From Leptospira kanakyensis (GTDB lineage: Bacteria; Spirochaetota; Leptospiria; Leptospirales; Leptospiraceae), in NCBI RefSeq assembly GCF_004769235.1, contig NZ_RQFG01000005.1, forward strand, positions 1,178,001 through 1,242,000: DNA of 64,000 nucleotides. The letters run 5' to 3'. Positions 9,252 to 18,088 of the stretch are shown in pieces. Numbering within the stretch: position 1 is the stretch's first letter; each line of letters starts with the position of its first letter. The position numbers and the translations under genes are program-made. Under the pieces are notes generated by a model. It had not been told where the DNA came from. It searched no databases and saw only the letters and a program-made list of their open reading frames with translations.

Positions 9252-9302
9252 AAAAAACTCTGTATTAGTTACCAAGATTCATTTTGAATCTTTTTATGAA
9301 AT

Positions 9303-9342
9303 AAAAAAGGCAGGAGCCGGATTCCGGAACCTGCCTTTTGAC
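9303..9342 (-). terminator. Rho-independent terminator after sodB
   Basis: The + strand reads AAAAGGCAGG, then an inner GCCGG/CCGG pair, then CCTGCCTTTT, a 10-bp perfect outer stem. On the minus strand, downstream of the sodB stop at 9364, it ends in a T run. It separates sodB from trpE. Confidence 0.85.
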
Positions 9343-9363
9343 GTGTGATTCTTAAATCCGTTC

Positions 9364-9939
9364 TTATTTTAAGTTTTGGTTTGCGAAATCCCAGTTTACT
9401 AAATTCCAGAATGCTTCTACGTATTTTGGACGTGCATTGCGGAAATCAATATAGTAAGCATGTTCCCAAACATCAATTGTAAGTAGAGATTGGAGGCCAT
9501 CTTTCAAAGGGCTACCAGCATTGCTCGTGTTTACGATTTCTACTCCGTCACCTTTTTTTACAAGCCATGTCCAACCAGATCCAAAGTTAGTAATGGCAGA
9601 TTGGGAAAACTTTTCTTTGAACGCATCAAAGGATCCAAAGGATTTTGTGATCAAATCAGCGACAGCACCAGTAGGAGCTCCGCCACCTTTTGGAGAAAGA
9701 GAATGCCAGTAGAATGTGTGGTTCCAAATTTGGGCTGCGTTATTAAAAATTCCGCCGGCAGACTTTTTTACAATGTCCTCAAGTGTAGAATTTTCAAACT
9801 CAGTACCTTTGATTAGGTTATTGAGGTTTGTAACGTAAGTTTGGTGGTGCTTTCCATAATGAAACTCTAAAGTTTCAGGTGAAATATGGGGAAGAAGTGC
9901 ATCCTTTGCATAAGGAAGTTCTGGGAGTTTATGTTCCAT
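9364..9939 (-). CDS. sodB: Superoxide dismutase (Fe type)
   Basis: 191 residues, the normal length for cytoplasmic Fe/Mn superoxide dismutase, which converts superoxide to hydrogen peroxide and oxygen. The four metal ligands are visible: His27, His74 (in NHTFYW), Asp156 and His160 (in DVWEHAYY). Gln70 in AAQIWNH sits at the position that marks Fe enzymes, whereas Mn enzymes place the glutamine later in the chain. No signal peptide. A good ribosome-binding site (AGGAGAAC) precedes the ATG. Monocistronic: own promoter candidate upstream and strong terminator downstream. Confidence 0.95.
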   Translation of the reverse strand: MEHKLPELPYAKDALLPHISPETLEFHYGKHHQTYVTNLNNLIKGTEFENSTLEDIVKKSAGGIFNNAAQIWNHTFYWHSLSPKGGGAPTGAVADLITKSFGSFDAFKEKFSQSAITNFGSGWTWLVKKGDGVEIVNTSNAGSPLKDGLQSLLTIDVWEHAYYIDFRNARPKYVEAFWNLVNWDFANQNLK

Positions 9940-9966
9940 GGTGTTCTCCTGATGGATTCAAGTGTA

Positions 9967-9996
9967 ATTGTATTTTGTCTCTAGTATGGATCGCAA
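9967..9996 (-). promoter_or_regulatory. Candidate sodB promoter
   Basis: On the minus strand TTGCGA (9996-9991) and TACAAT (9972-9967) are spaced by 18 bases, 28 bases upstream of the sodB ATG. This matches the sigma-70 consensus in 4 of 6 and 5 of 6 positions. Inference from sequence only. Confidence 0.4.
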
Positions 9997-10046
9997 AAGC
10001 AAATCGTAAACTAAAAAAGTAGAACGATTCTAATCGTTCCCCTCTA

Positions 10047-10889
10047 TTAATTTCGACTGACTGTAGAACGAACTGTCTTCAATAAATTTAAAATTTCCGA
10101 ATGTAAAACTCCGTTAGAAGCCACTAACTCCGGAAGTCCGGTATAGTAATGGACTCCGTTTAAGTCAGTCAATTTCCCACCTGCTTCTGCTAAAATCACA
10201 GAAATGGCCGAAACATCCCAATGTTTGACTGTCTTTTCCCAAATGGCATCCATCACACCTTCGGCGATAAAACAGGAATCCAAAACAAAGGAACCAGTTC
10301 TACGAAACGAACGGGCATAGGTTAAAAATCCAGAAAGGTCAGCCATGATCTCTTGGATCATATGAGCTCGTTTTGTAGGAAGGTTGGGAGAAAAAATGGC
10401 GCGGTTCAATTCTGAAATTCGGGACGTGCGAATTTGTTCTCCATTTTTATATGCCCCTTCGCCCATCACAGCGGAATAAACCGATTCTTGCGGCGGAACA
10501 ATGACCACTCCACCCACAGGTGTTTCTCTATGTTCCAATCCAAATGAGATTGCATACAAAGGAAGGCCTCGAACAAAATTCATGGAACCATCAACTGGAT
10601 CAATCACCCATCTAAAATCTCCGCCATCAATGGTAGGTTTGTCTTCACAAATAATTCCATCTTTCGGAAATGACTTTTGTAAAAAACGAATTAGTATATC
10701 GCCTAACTTACCGTCGGCGGCATCAATTCTTTCTTTTTCATCCGCATCAGTTTCCGAACGAATCGAAGATACTTCTCTTTGGATTTTTTTTGCTTCATGG
10801 ATGATCCCCATGGCATTTGCTTTTACGTATTCGATCCGTTTGATGGTTTCATCAATGGGAAAACTAATGGTTGGTGAAGATATGCCCAT
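10047..10889 (-). CDS. Inositol monophosphatase family protein
   Basis: 280 residues. The Mg-binding signature WVIDPVDGSMNFVRG (Asp97, Asp100) and the preceding ED pair (82-83) mark the inositol monophosphatase/CysQ/FBPase superfamily; a later KHWDVSA carries the third metal aspartate. Such enzymes dephosphorylate myo-inositol phosphate, PAP or related sugar phosphates; the substrate cannot be read from these motifs. Histidine is not seen at sites typical of PAP phosphatases, so SuhB-like activity is the first guess. It follows the gene at 10902-11792 with a 12-base gap, suggesting co-transcription. Confidence 0.9.
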   Translation of the reverse strand: MGISSPTISFPIDETIKRIEYVKANAMGIIHEAKKIQREVSSIRSETDADEKERIDAADGKLGDILIRFLQKSFPKDGIICEDKPTIDGGDFRWVIDPVDGSMNFVRGLPLYAISFGLEHRETPVGGVVIVPPQESVYSAVMGEGAYKNGEQIRTSRISELNRAIFSPNLPTKRAHMIQEIMADLSGFLTYARSFRRTGSFVLDSCFIAEGVMDAIWEKTVKHWDVSAISVILAEAGGKLTDLNGVHYYTGLPELVASNGVLHSEILNLLKTVRSTVSRN

Positions 10890-10901
10890 ACTACCTGCTC
10901 T

Positions 10902-11792
10902 TTAATTATCGGATGATTTCTGAATGACTTTCCATAAAATATTACCGGACTTCGACTGAGTCCTCTCTACTTCAAAGGAAGAAAGATATTCATGATACTT
11001 ATTTAAAGTTTCTTCTGGAATTCCCGCTTCTGTTTCAGTCAGAATGGGATAAAAGTTTCGAAACTGCCCAATGGTTTTTGGTAAACTAGGAATTAAAAAA
11101 CGTAACGATAAAGACAAATAATCAATTCCTATGGGGCTATATATCCTACCCAGTTTCCAAACTTCAGGTGTGATACCAAGTTCTTCGCGAATGGTTGATT
11201 CCGTTTCCGAAAAGTCAATTTCATCAAAAATTTCGGAAAACCTTCGGATGGGTTTGTTGTCATCTTTTTCCGATTCAACTCGAAAAATCCCACCCTGAAA
11301 ACGTTTGGCTTGGAAGTCGATAACGTTCTCACCTACTTCTTTCGTGGAATGAAGGTGAATGATTTTTACTTGGAAATATAACCTGTCAGTCAAGATAGAA
11401 GGAGTCATATTTTGTGAGCCGGGTTTTTTAATTTCATCCGACCCAGCACCGCCCAAATACAACATATCGACCGAAAAAACATATAAAAACCGAGAAGAAC
11501 CAAAAATCATTGGCCGAACAAAAAACAATTTTCCTGTTTCTCTTTTCGGTCTAGGCTCTGGTAACAAACAAGTTCCTTCAATCGCTTCGGGAATGTATTT
11601 TAGAACTGTTTGCACAAAGTTTTTAATATCGCCAAACTCTGGTTGTGTGCTAGACGTTCCTGGAATTAAAAATTTTTCTGAAAACTGAATGTATGGGGAA
11701 TGTAGGTTATCTACAAAAATTTCACCGGGTTTATTTTTTCCAGACGTTTCGTTCAGAATCCGGTTGATGGATTGATAATCTTGTACTTTCAT
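10902..11792 (-). CDS. Hypothetical protein
   Basis: 296 residues, no signal peptide or membrane segment, and no family I recognise. It is rich in charged residues, with beta-type segments such as LFFVRPMIFGSSRFLYVFSVDMLY in the middle and a helical C-terminus. It lies directly between the GH42 gene and the inositol-monophosphatase-family gene on the same strand with short gaps, so these are probably co-transcribed, but no functional link can be shown. Confidence 0.7.
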   Translation of the reverse strand: MKVQDYQSINRILNETSGKNKPGEIFVDNLHSPYIQFSEKFLIPGTSSTQPEFGDIKNFVQTVLKYIPEAIEGTCLLPEPRPKRETGKLFFVRPMIFGSSRFLYVFSVDMLYLGGAGSDEIKKPGSQNMTPSILTDRLYFQVKIIHLHSTKEVGENVIDFQAKRFQGGIFRVESEKDDNKPIRRFSEIFDEIDFSETESTIREELGITPEVWKLGRIYSPIGIDYLSLSLRFLIPSLPKTIGQFRNFYPILTETEAGIPEETLNKYHEYLSSFEVERTQSKSGNILWKVIQKSSDN

Positions 11793-11817
11793 TTTTTATT
11801 TTTCAAATATCAAATTT

Positions 11818-13800
11818 CTATTTAGGAATCTTTTTGATCTTATAACCAAAAGGTTTTAAAATCGAAAGACCAGCCAACCTATACTTTGACGAATGATTCA
11901 TCGTGATTTGGTAATTGTATTTTTTCCCTTCACGATAATGGCGTTCAATGGTGGCTCCAAGAAAACCAAAAGGAACTCCTGCCCCTTTTAATATCTTTCG
12001 GTATAATAGAATGAAACTTTCAGGAGTTAAGGAAGTTCCCACATAATAAACTTTGCCTTTTCCGTAAGAATTCACGGTGATGGCTGGTTTTCCGGAATAG
12101 AATTTTTTAGAATCATTATATCTTGCGATGACCTTTGCCGTTTTTGGTTCCAGAATTTCACAAAACTTGGCACCTTTCAGAGGTAATATTCCCATCCGAA
12201 TCCCAACTTTGTCCGTTGCGGGCGCTTCAAACTGAAACACTTCTACCCCAGTCATTTCACCGAATACACCGGGAACCGGTTCTTCTACCATCCAATGGTC
12301 TTTGTCTTTGATTCCCGCACGGTAACCAAGAACCAAAGTTCCCCCGCCTGCTACATAAGTTTTTAATTTTTCGACAACCGATGGATCAAACATTGTATAG
12401 AGAGGGAGTGTTAATACTTTGTATTTTGACCAATCGTTCTCTGCACTAATGGGCAGGGAATGTGCATTTACGTTTAAAACATTGGTTCCTGCAAACCAAG
12501 TGGCGAGTTCAATATCGTAACCAACTTGAGCAAAAGGAACCGGAGCAAATTTCAAACCATCACTGAGCGGTTGGTGTTTGTAATTACGTGAATTTTCGAT
12601 ATCGTGTAAAATAGCCACCTCAGCTTTGTAAGGCGAATCAGCGATGTCGGCAGCAAATTCACGAATGTCTTCGATTGTATTTTTTAATTCAAAGTATTTG
12701 GCAGTTTTTCTTTTTCCATGGTCTAGAATTCCATAACAAAGTTGTTCTTGGCCAAATCTTGCCGTCCGGTATCGAAAGAAATAAATTTGGTTCGCTCCAT
12801 TCACTATGGCTTGTGTGAGCCAAAGACCAATTTGACCCGGCGGTGGAAGGTAACCCAAAGTATCGTGACCTTGGACACCCGAAAATTGTTCCATCACAGT
12901 GTATGGTTTGTTCTTCAAACCTCTAGAATATTGTTGCGTGGCAGTCACCAGTGGATGTGGGTATGGTTCTTGTTGGTTCCCCCAAACAGGATAGTTATCC
13001 CAAGACACATAGTCCAATTTGGAAAACATATCTGCCATATCTGTGATTGGTAAAAAAGGAGAAGGATAAAGATTCGTTGTGAGAGGTTTTTCTTTGCTGT
13101 ACTTTCGTAAAATCTCAGCTTGGAAATGAATGTAGGAAACTAGTTCATCTGATTGGAACCTATAATAGTCTTGGATCATCGCTGGGTTGAAGTTACTAGC
13201 CACATGAGCCGCCGGTAGAGGAATTTCATTCCAATCCGAGTAAATTACTCCCCAAAAGATGTTCCCCCAACGTTTGTTAAGCGAATCTAAGGTTTTGTAT
13301 TTTGTTTTCAGCCATAAACGAAAATTTTTAAGAGCTAATGGAGAATAATCAACATCGGAGCCTTCATGCCCTGGTTCATTGTCAATTTGCCAACCGGCTA
13401 CTGCAGGATGATTGCCAAAATGTTTGGCCATAGCAGTCACAATTCGTTCCGTAGCTTTTTTGTAAGCAGGGGAAGAAAAACAAGCCTGGCGTCGCGTTCC
13501 AATCCCACGTACAATCCCTTCTTTGGAGACCTGAACAATTTCTGGAAACTTTTTGTACAACCAAGGAGGAAAGGTTGCCGTCGGTGTTCCGAGAATCGCA
13601 GTCATTCCATGTTCTTGGACTTTCTTTAAAACAGCATCAAACAAGGAGAAGTCGAACTTTCCTTCCTTGGGTTCCATAAGTCCCCAAGCAAATTCTGCTA
13701 GTCTTACAGAAGAAAGACCCATCTCTTTCATTATTTTTAGGTCTTCATCCCAATCCTTAGGGTTCCATTGTTCTGGATAATAACAGGCGCCAAAGATCAT
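11818..13800 (-). CDS. GH42 family beta-galactosidase
   Basis: 660 residues, the usual length of glycoside hydrolase family 42. It starts directly at ACYYPEQWNPKDWDEDL and runs through a TIM barrel, with the acid/base in WQIDNEPGHEG (Glu142) and the nucleophile in TVMEQFSG (Glu304). A trimerisation-type domain (about 390-590) and a small C-terminal beta domain follow. No signal peptide, so cytoplasmic. The cysteine cluster that binds zinc in many GH42 enzymes is not seen. Substrate is probably a terminal beta-galactoside, perhaps from glycan turnover. Divergent from hslO. Confidence 0.92.
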   Translation of the reverse strand: MIFGACYYPEQWNPKDWDEDLKIMKEMGLSSVRLAEFAWGLMEPKEGKFDFSLFDAVLKKVQEHGMTAILGTPTATFPPWLYKKFPEIVQVSKEGIVRGIGTRRQACFSSPAYKKATERIVTAMAKHFGNHPAVAGWQIDNEPGHEGSDVDYSPLALKNFRLWLKTKYKTLDSLNKRWGNIFWGVIYSDWNEIPLPAAHVASNFNPAMIQDYYRFQSDELVSYIHFQAEILRKYSKEKPLTTNLYPSPFLPITDMADMFSKLDYVSWDNYPVWGNQQEPYPHPLVTATQQYSRGLKNKPYTVMEQFSGVQGHDTLGYLPPPGQIGLWLTQAIVNGANQIYFFRYRTARFGQEQLCYGILDHGKRKTAKYFELKNTIEDIREFAADIADSPYKAEVAILHDIENSRNYKHQPLSDGLKFAPVPFAQVGYDIELATWFAGTNVLNVNAHSLPISAENDWSKYKVLTLPLYTMFDPSVVEKLKTYVAGGGTLVLGYRAGIKDKDHWMVEEPVPGVFGEMTGVEVFQFEAPATDKVGIRMGILPLKGAKFCEILEPKTAKVIARYNDSKKFYSGKPAITVNSYGKGKVYYVGTSLTPESFILLYRKILKGAGVPFGFLGATIERHYREGKKYNYQITMNHSSKYRLAGLSILKPFGYKIKKIPK

Positions 13801-13834
13801 ATTTTTCCTTTTTTCAGATTGCAGAATCTATCTT

Positions 13835-14731
13835 GTGACACAGACTGAATCAGAAAACACCCCTTTCAATCAAATAATGTCTGACCAAGTTATTTTAGGT
13901 ATATCCAACACCCACCACTATCGATTCACTTTAGTCGATTTGACAGAAACAGCCAAAGAACCTATGTTTCTTCATTCTCTAAACAAAGAAATGTCCGTAT
14001 TCCTTTCCAAAACCATGATGGGAGCACTCTTTCTCGCAGAGATGACAAAAAACCAACAAAAGGTGAGCATCCAATGGAAGGATGATTCCAACAAACAAGC
14101 TTTAGCCTATAGTGATCGGTATGGGAAAATGAAGTCTGTCGCGTATTCTGCAAGTCATGAAGAAGGTGACATTCGAAATGAATTTATTTTAGGCCAAGGA
14201 ATCATGAAAGTGATTCGTTGGGATTTTGATTCAGACACATACCAATCTTACACAAACCTTGTGGAAGATACTTTTGAAGTTAATTTTATCAAATACCTAA
14301 CCGAATCAGAACAAATCAAAGCCATCGTGGGAATGGAAGTGTATCCTTTTGATTTTCCTGGAAATGATTTTTCCGCAAAGGGTTTGTTTTTTGAAGCCTT
14401 GCCTGATGCCCCAGAAGAAAGTTTTAAGTTTCTCATTTCCAAAATCCAACCACTTGTGAGAAAAGAAGCATTTTGGGCACTCAGTATCGATGAGATGTTA
14501 ACTTCTCTCCAAACAGAAATCGGATCTGAATTGGAAGTTTTAAGCAAAGAATCTCCCGAATTTTTATGTGATTGTTCCAGACATAAAGTGGCTGATATCA
14601 TTGCTTCTCTTGGAAAACAAGAAGCAGATTCCATCATCGATGAAATGGGAAAAATTGAAATCACTTGTGAATTTTGTAGAACTGCTTACCAATTTGATTC
14701 CTTCGATGTGGAGAAATTCTTTAATCAATGA
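13835..14731 (+). CDS. hslO: Redox-regulated chaperone Hsp33
   Basis: 298 residues with a GTG start; an ATG at residue 15 (MSDQVILG) is a plausible alternative since family members usually begin near that point. The C-terminal zinc switch is present: CDC near residue 247 and CEFC near 280. In the family these four cysteines bind zinc when reduced and form disulfides under oxidative or bleach stress, which activates holdase function. The N-terminal domain (roughly 20-190) has the usual length. Overlaps the tsaE start by four bases (ATGA), so it heads a hslO-tsaE-tsaB-rnr run. Confidence 0.9.
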   Translation: MTQTESENTPFNQIMSDQVILGISNTHHYRFTLVDLTETAKEPMFLHSLNKEMSVFLSKTMMGALFLAEMTKNQQKVSIQWKDDSNKQALAYSDRYGKMKSVAYSASHEEGDIRNEFILGQGIMKVIRWDFDSDTYQSYTNLVEDTFEVNFIKYLTESEQIKAIVGMEVYPFDFPGNDFSAKGLFFEALPDAPEESFKFLISKIQPLVRKEAFWALSIDEMLTSLQTEIGSELEVLSKESPEFLCDCSRHKVADIIASLGKQEADSIIDEMGKIEITCEFCRTAYQFDSFDVEKFFNQ

Positions 14732-15186
14732 AGGCTAGTTTTCTCTCTCTCAGAGAATCAGAACTAAACCCAGTGTTTCTCAGTTTGGACCAGTTGGTAA
14801 AACAATTCTTAGATAAAAATAGGTTCCCAGTCATTCTGATTTCTGGCGAAATGGGAGCCGGCAAAACAACCTTCGTTCGAGAATGGTATAGCCGGTTTGG
14901 AACAGAAAGTTCCATCAATTCCCCTACCTTTTCCTTATACAATATTTACGATTCGCCTAACTTTCGTTTGTATCATTTTGATTTATATCGTTTGAAAACT
15001 TTAGAAGAATTGGATGAACTTGGATTCGAGGAAATCTGGGGAAAAGAAGCAGTCTCTGCGATTGAATGGTGGCAAATTGCGGAACCTTATTTACCAAAAG
15101 AAAGTCGTATCCACTTGTCAATTGAATCCGATTCCATAGAATTTCGTTCCTATACTTTGGAATGGTCGGAAGAAGAAATTAGATGA
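14728..15186 (+). CDS. tsaE: tRNA threonylcarbamoyladenosine biosynthesis ATPase TsaE
   Basis: 152 residues. Walker A GEMGAGKTT (residues 40-48), then the family-specific SPTFSLYN and HFDLYRL motifs and a late AIEWW segment. TsaE is the small ATPase that works with TsaB-TsaD to transfer the threonylcarbamoyl group onto A37 of ANN-reading tRNAs. Its start overlaps hslO and its stop overlaps the start of tsaB, giving strict translational coupling. Confidence 0.94.
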   Translation: MKASFLSLRESELNPVFLSLDQLVKQFLDKNRFPVILISGEMGAGKTTFVREWYSRFGTESSINSPTFSLYNIYDSPNFRLYHFDLYRLKTLEELDELGFEEIWGKEAVSAIEWWQIAEPYLPKESRIHLSIESDSIEFRSYTLEWSEEEIR

Positions 15187-15854
15187 ACGTTCTCTACTTT
15201 GATACAACCCAAGACTGGATCCAAGTTCTCGTTGCCAAATCTTCAGAAAACTTAGAGTTAGAAATACTTTCTGAACAGACGGAAACCACACCAAAGGAAT
15301 CCTCTTTTAAATTGGTCGATTGCATTCGTTTGGGCTTGGAAAAGGCAAAAATAAAAAAACCTGATCTTATCATTGTTGCGATTGGGCCAGGATCCTTTAC
15401 CGGCATTCGCATAACAGTCACTACTGCGAGAGACCTTTCCCAACTATGGAAAATTCCTGTTTTTGGAGTGGATAGTTTGGAGGCCTATTTGGTAGGAATT
15501 GCTGAAAACAAAGCTGGAAAAGGAAGTTCCCTACTTTGTTTGGATGGAAAACAAGGGAAATACTATACAAAATTTGATATTGGAAATGAATTCTCGGAAT
15601 CCCTTGATTTGACTCCCGAATCCATTGAATCAAAAATTAAAACAGGTGAATGGACACCTAACAATTGGTACTATACTGGAAATTTGCCTAAGTTTTACCC
15701 TATTACCGCCATAAAAATTGAAGCGACAAACCTAAATCTTTCGTCTATACTACAGTATAGTTTGAAAGAGTATTTCAAAACAGAACCTAATAAAACCGAC
15801 TATTTATCTCTCCTGCCCAACTACATTCGCGGGACCTACGTAGATCACAAATGA
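15183..15854 (+). CDS. tsaB: tRNA threonylcarbamoyladenosine biosynthesis protein TsaB
   Basis: 223 residues, ASKHA fold. The start MNVLYFDTTQDW and the block IVAIGPGSFTGIRI are diagnostic for TsaB, the scaffold partner of TsaD and TsaE. It overlaps tsaE by four bases. TsaD is not in the window; the first enzyme of the pathway (TsaC) is at 20846-21472. Four bases separate its stop from the next ATG, rnr. Confidence 0.93.
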   Translation: MNVLYFDTTQDWIQVLVAKSSENLELEILSEQTETTPKESSFKLVDCIRLGLEKAKIKKPDLIIVAIGPGSFTGIRITVTTARDLSQLWKIPVFGVDSLEAYLVGIAENKAGKGSSLLCLDGKQGKYYTKFDIGNEFSESLDLTPESIESKIKTGEWTPNNWYYTGNLPKFYPITAIKIEATNLNLSSILQYSLKEYFKTEPNKTDYLSLLPNYIRGTYVDHK

Positions 15855-15858
15855 ATTT

Positions 15859-18051
15859 ATGGATACCTATAAAATACAAAGAAAAATCATAGAATTTCTG
15901 GATCAAAAATCCGGAAAGGACATCACAAGACAAGAGATCAAAAAAAAATTTACCGAATCAAGTGAATTCAAACGACCCGACCCAAAAACGAAGAAAGTAA
16001 AATCCTTCAAACGAAAAGAAAAAGTTCCTAGAAAAGAAATCGAATTCTTAATCGACCAACTTATAAATTTGTTAGAAGCCGAAGGTTTGCTAATTCCTAA
16101 CAAAAAATACCTAACGGTAGCCAGTCCCTTTCGCCTAACAGGAAGAATATCAATCTCTCGTAGGGGTGATGGATTTATCTCTCTCCCCTCCAAAAACGAA
16201 ATTTTTGTACCAGGGCCGATGACTAATTCCGCTATCACCGGAGACAAAGTAGAAGTCATTCCTTTGGGAATTGGAAAAAGAGACAGGCTTGAAGCAGAAG
16301 TCACAAATATTGTCAAACGAGGCCGTGTTCTTTACCGAATGCGAGTGAAAGAAAAAACAAACAAATTTGTTTTTGGAAATTTCCTCGATATGCTAGGTGA
16401 AGGTAAAGAAGGAGTCCTTCACGTTAAATCCATTCTCAAAGATACCTTTGATTCGATTAATGTAAACGATACCCTCATTGTAAAATTCAAAGAGGGAGCC
16501 ATCCCTCAGGACAATCTTTACGATGTGAGTTTTATTCGTTTTGAATCGGATACAAAAGAAGACAGTGACTTACAACGGATTCTAATGAAATACAATTATG
16601 ATCCTGTGCATCCTGACTTTATCCCTTTGGACTTTCCTGAAGAAGTTTCGGAAAAAACTGTTTCTGATTGGAACAGTAGAACCGACTTACGGGATTTATA
16701 TGCAGTCACAATCGATGGAATCACAGCCAAGGATTTTGATGATGCCATTAGTTTTGTCGATGAAGGAAATAGACTTCGCGTATGGATTCATATTGCTGAT
16801 GTTTCCTATTATGTAGAAAAAGATTCTCCTCTGGACAAAGAGGCCTATGAAAGAGCCACTTCGGTTTATTTAGCCAACCGAGTGGTTCCCATGTTACCGC
16901 CGATTTTATCAGAAAACCTTTGTAGTTTGGTAGCCAATACCAATCGCCTCGCCTTTACCGTAGAGATGGAAGCAAGTAAATCTGGTGAAATTTACAATGC
17001 CAAGTTCTATAAATCCGTTATCAAAGTGAATACAAGATACACTTATGAAATGGCCGAAGAGGAAATCAAAGCCAAAGATCCTAAAAATTGGATGTATCAG
17101 GTTTCACAATTCACAGAAGCCCTTCGCAAACGTAGAATGGAAGCCGGGAGAATTGATTTAAACTTAAGAGAAACAACAATCACTTGGAACGAAAGAAAAG
17201 AACCTGTTGGGATAGAAAATCGGGAACGCCTAACAAGTCATATGCTCATTGAAGAGTTAATGTTATCTGCCAACTTAAAGGTAGATGAGTTTTTAAGGAA
17301 AAAGAAAGTTCCTTCCTTACACCGAATCCACGAAGCCATGGATGAGGAAAAACTAGAGACCCTCAATCACTTTCTCCAATTGAATGGATATAACATCCAA
17401 ATCAAAGATACAAGTTACGCAGAAATCATGAAGGCAGTAAAAGAAATCGAAGATGGTTCCGTTGGAAAAATTTTCAATTACTTACTGTTACGAAGTTTTA
17501 TGCAGGCGTATTACGGATCAGATCCTCTCGGGCACTGGGGACTTGGGTTCAAGGACTATTGTCATTTCACTTCACCCATCCGAAGGTATCCTGATCTAAT
17601 TGTTCATAGAGTGTTACAGGCAACCCTTTTAGAAACAGAAAGAGCTTACTCGGAAAATGAAATCGCCGTTATGGGACTTCATTGTTCGGAAGAAGAAAGA
17701 AGGGCCGCAGATGCGGAACGAGACATTGTAAAAATCAAATCGTTTCGTTACCTGGAATCAACAGGAATCCAAGAGTTTAAGGGATTTATTGTTGGAATCC
17801 GACCTTCTCAAATTTTTGTCGAATTAGATATTTCTAATTTGGAAGGGGTACTTGATAAATCGGAGTTTACCGATGAATTTGAAGTTACGATAAAAAATGA
17901 TTTCTCATTTTATTCGAAAAAATATTCCAAAATATTTTTCATCGGTGATCCGGTTTCCGTAAGCCTCGATCGAATTGATTTTGAAGAGATCAAAGTTTTT
18001 TTGAAATTGAAGGATTTTAAAAAAGACGAACCCTCAACCAAAAAGAAATAA
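15859..18051 (+). CDS. rnr: Ribonuclease R (RNB family exoribonuclease)
   Basis: 730 residues. An N-terminal helix-turn-helix-like part and OB-fold cold-shock domains precede the RNB catalytic domain, in which DGITAKDFDDAISF (about 284-297) carries the acidic Mg ligands. The C-terminal S1 domain (about 640-715) and a short Lys-rich tail complete the normal order. It degrades structured RNA 3' to 5'. Last gene of the hslO-tsaE-tsaB-rnr run. A hairpin at 18060-18088 may end transcription. Confidence 0.95.
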   Translation: MDTYKIQRKIIEFLDQKSGKDITRQEIKKKFTESSEFKRPDPKTKKVKSFKRKEKVPRKEIEFLIDQLINLLEAEGLLIPNKKYLTVASPFRLTGRISISRRGDGFISLPSKNEIFVPGPMTNSAITGDKVEVIPLGIGKRDRLEAEVTNIVKRGRVLYRMRVKEKTNKFVFGNFLDMLGEGKEGVLHVKSILKDTFDSINVNDTLIVKFKEGAIPQDNLYDVSFIRFESDTKEDSDLQRILMKYNYDPVHPDFIPLDFPEEVSEKTVSDWNSRTDLRDLYAVTIDGITAKDFDDAISFVDEGNRLRVWIHIADVSYYVEKDSPLDKEAYERATSVYLANRVVPMLPPILSENLCSLVANTNRLAFTVEMEASKSGEIYNAKFYKSVIKVNTRYTYEMAEEEIKAKDPKNWMYQVSQFTEALRKRRMEAGRIDLNLRETTITWNERKEPVGIENRERLTSHMLIEELMLSANLKVDEFLRKKKVPSLHRIHEAMDEEKLETLNHFLQLNGYNIQIKDTSYAEIMKAVKEIEDGSVGKIFNYLLLRSFMQAYYGSDPLGHWGLGFKDYCHFTSPIRRYPDLIVHRVLQATLLETERAYSENEIAVMGLHCSEEERRAADAERDIVKIKSFRYLESTGIQEFKGFIVGIRPSQIFVELDISNLEGVLDKSEFTDEFEVTIKNDFSFYSKKYSKIFFIGDPVSVSLDRIDFEEIKVFLKLKDFKKDEPSTKKK

Positions 18052-18059
18052 CATTCGTT

Positions 18060-18088
18060 CCGAATCTATTTTATAAAGATAGATTCGG
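18060..18088. terminator. Possible bidirectional terminator between convergent genes
   Basis: Perfect 10-bp inverted repeat CCGAATCTAT (18060-18069) and ATAGATTCGG (18079-18088) between rnr and the convergent phosphodiesterase gene, overlapping the latter's last codons. The T runs on either side are weak. Confidence 0.5.
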
